A DNA stretch of 6,177 bases from Jonesiaceae bacterium UBA3555. GTDB taxonomy: Bacteria; Actinomycetota; Actinomycetes; Actinomycetales; Cellulomonadaceae. Within the stretch, counting starts at the first letter, position 1. Each line of letters starts with the position of its first letter. Location: NCBI GenBank assembly GCA_002376595.1, contig DFNY01000218.1:8830-15006 (forward strand), written 5' to 3'. Positions 5,362-6,177 of the stretch are shown piece by piece. The notes under the pieces were generated by a model that was not told the origin of the DNA, ran no database searches, and saw only the letters and a list, made by a program, of their open reading frames with translations. A program made the position numbers and the translations under genes.

Positions 5362-6177
5362 ATGGAATACCCCGTGGAATCGCAACCCAAACAACACCTC
5401 ACCGTCGGTTTGGTTATCGATGATTCATTGGACTCCACTGATGGCGTACAGCAGCACGTGCTCACACTTGGCCGTTGGCTCACCACGCAAGGCCACACCG
5501 TTCACTACCTCACGTCAACCACCAAGCGCACAGACCTGCCGAACATGCACTCTCTTGCACGCAACTGGCGGTTGAAGTTCAACGGGAACCGCGTTGGGAT
5601 CCCACTTCCTGCACCGCGGGGACCCATCAAAGAACTGATGGAGCGAGTGGACTTCGACGTCATTCACGTCCACATGCCCTACTCACCATTCATGGCCGGC
5701 CGAGTGATTCCTGCAGCCAAGCCGTCCACCACTCTCATCGGTACCTTCCACATCCTTCCGTGGTCTGCACTCACGCGAATCGGCACCAAGATTCTGGGCT
5801 TATGGCAAAGCAAACAACTCAAGAAGTTCTCCCAAATTATTGCGGTCTCCACTCCAGCTGCTGAGTTCGCTGCGCAAGCGTACAAAGTTCAACCGGTAGT
5901 CATTGGGAACCCTGTTCGAGTACTGGGATACGAACAGGCATATGAGGAAGAAATGTCCAAGAGGGCGCTGACGCCAGTTTCTGATGACACCCCGGTACGT
6001 ATCTTCTTCCTTGGCCGATTGGTGGAGCGCAAAGGCGCCGCCGAACTGCTCGCCGCGTGTCGCAGACTCATGGACATCTCCGACACTGAGTTCGAGATAG
6101 TGATTGGCGGCAAAGGCCCCCTCCGCGACGAATTGCTGACCTACGTAGCCACGAACGGCTTAGACCACAGAACTTCT
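5362..6177 (+). CDS. GT4-type glycosyltransferase, 3' end outside the window
   Basis: An open frame of 272 codons from ATG 5362 with no stop before the window ends, so the gene is truncated at its 3' end. It has a GT-B fold pattern. The N-terminal Rossmann domain opens with LTVGLVIDDS, then the acceptor-side loop DGVQQHVLTLGRWL (27-40), GHTVHYLTS (44-52), FDVIHVHMPYSP (98-109) and GTFHILPW (127-134). The linker has IIAVSTPAAEF and VIGNPV (180-185). The C-terminal donor domain begins with RIFFLGRLVERKGAAELL (213-230) and FEIVIGGKGPLRDEL (244-258). FLGRLVERKG is characteristic of GT4 retaining enzymes such as PimA/PimB-like mannosyltransferases. The donor-binding EX7E motif would lie beyond the edge. 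Acceptor and donor cannot be determined here; a glycolipid or cell-envelope glycan is likely in an actinobacterium. A start site AAAGG is 9 nt upstream. Confidence 0.88.
   Translation, partial: MEYPVESQPKQHLTVGLVIDDSLDSTDGVQQHVLTLGRWLTTQGHTVHYLTSTTKRTDLPNMHSLARNWRLKFNGNRVGIPLPAPRGPIKELMERVDFDVIHVHMPYSPFMAGRVIPAAKPSTTLIGTFHILPWSALTRIGTKILGLWQSKQLKKFSQIIAVSTPAAEFAAQAYKVQPVVIGNPVRVLGYEQAYEEEMSKRALTPVSDDTPVRIFFLGRLVERKGAAELLAACRRLMDISDTEFEIVIGGKGPLRDELLTYVATNGLDHRTS

Noticed and set aside
5475..5864. Plus-strand frame of 129 codons inside the glycosyltransferase region
   Set aside because: Its translation is His/Ser/Arg-rich and patternless, while the frame from 5362 gives clear GT4 motifs across the same DNA.

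Overview
The window looks like ordinary chromosome from a mid-GC actinobacterium (Actinomycetota). Grounds are the gene families present (an actinobacterial nitrobindin-like protein, a DUF2516 protein, a YgfZ/GcvT-like protein with an actinobacterial-looking tail), frequent GTG/TTG starts, and two start sites that fit the leaderless TANNNT-N6-ATG pattern common in this phylum. I cannot name the genus. No phage, insertion sequence, CRISPR array, tRNA or rRNA was seen.

Layout. At the left, a polytopic membrane protein of unrecognised family (+) converges on a DsrE-family protein with a CxxC motif (-). A 144-bp divergent intergenic region follows. From there everything reads rightward: an unannotated 39-residue single-span membrane microprotein (1399-1518), a ferric-nitrobindin-like protein that lacks the usual heme-ligating histidine, and a YgfZ/GcvT-fold protein. 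These three are packed with 3-4 nt gaps and are probably one operon. A FUSC-family membrane protein starts at or just inside the end of the YgfZ gene and is probably co-transcribed. After a 76-bp gap with its own leaderless-type -10 box comes a second pair: a DUF2516 membrane protein and D-aminoacyl-tRNA deacylase (dtd), 2 nt apart. A GT4-type glycosyltransferase begins after a 73-bp gap and runs off the right edge.

How they may fit together. YgfZ proteins support Fe-S cluster enzymes, nitrobindin-fold proteins are linked to heme and reactive nitrogen chemistry, and DsrE proteins to sulfur relay, so the centre may be a loose redox/sulfur neighbourhood. This is inference from proximity. DTD is translation quality control and looks independent.

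I do not see a convincing new multi-gene system. The points most worth a second look are the leaderless microprotein, the shared start-site motif, the heme-site substitution with its acidic insertion, and a reversal of strand composition across the window (+ strand G/T-rich at the left, C/A-rich at the right, independent of gene direction).
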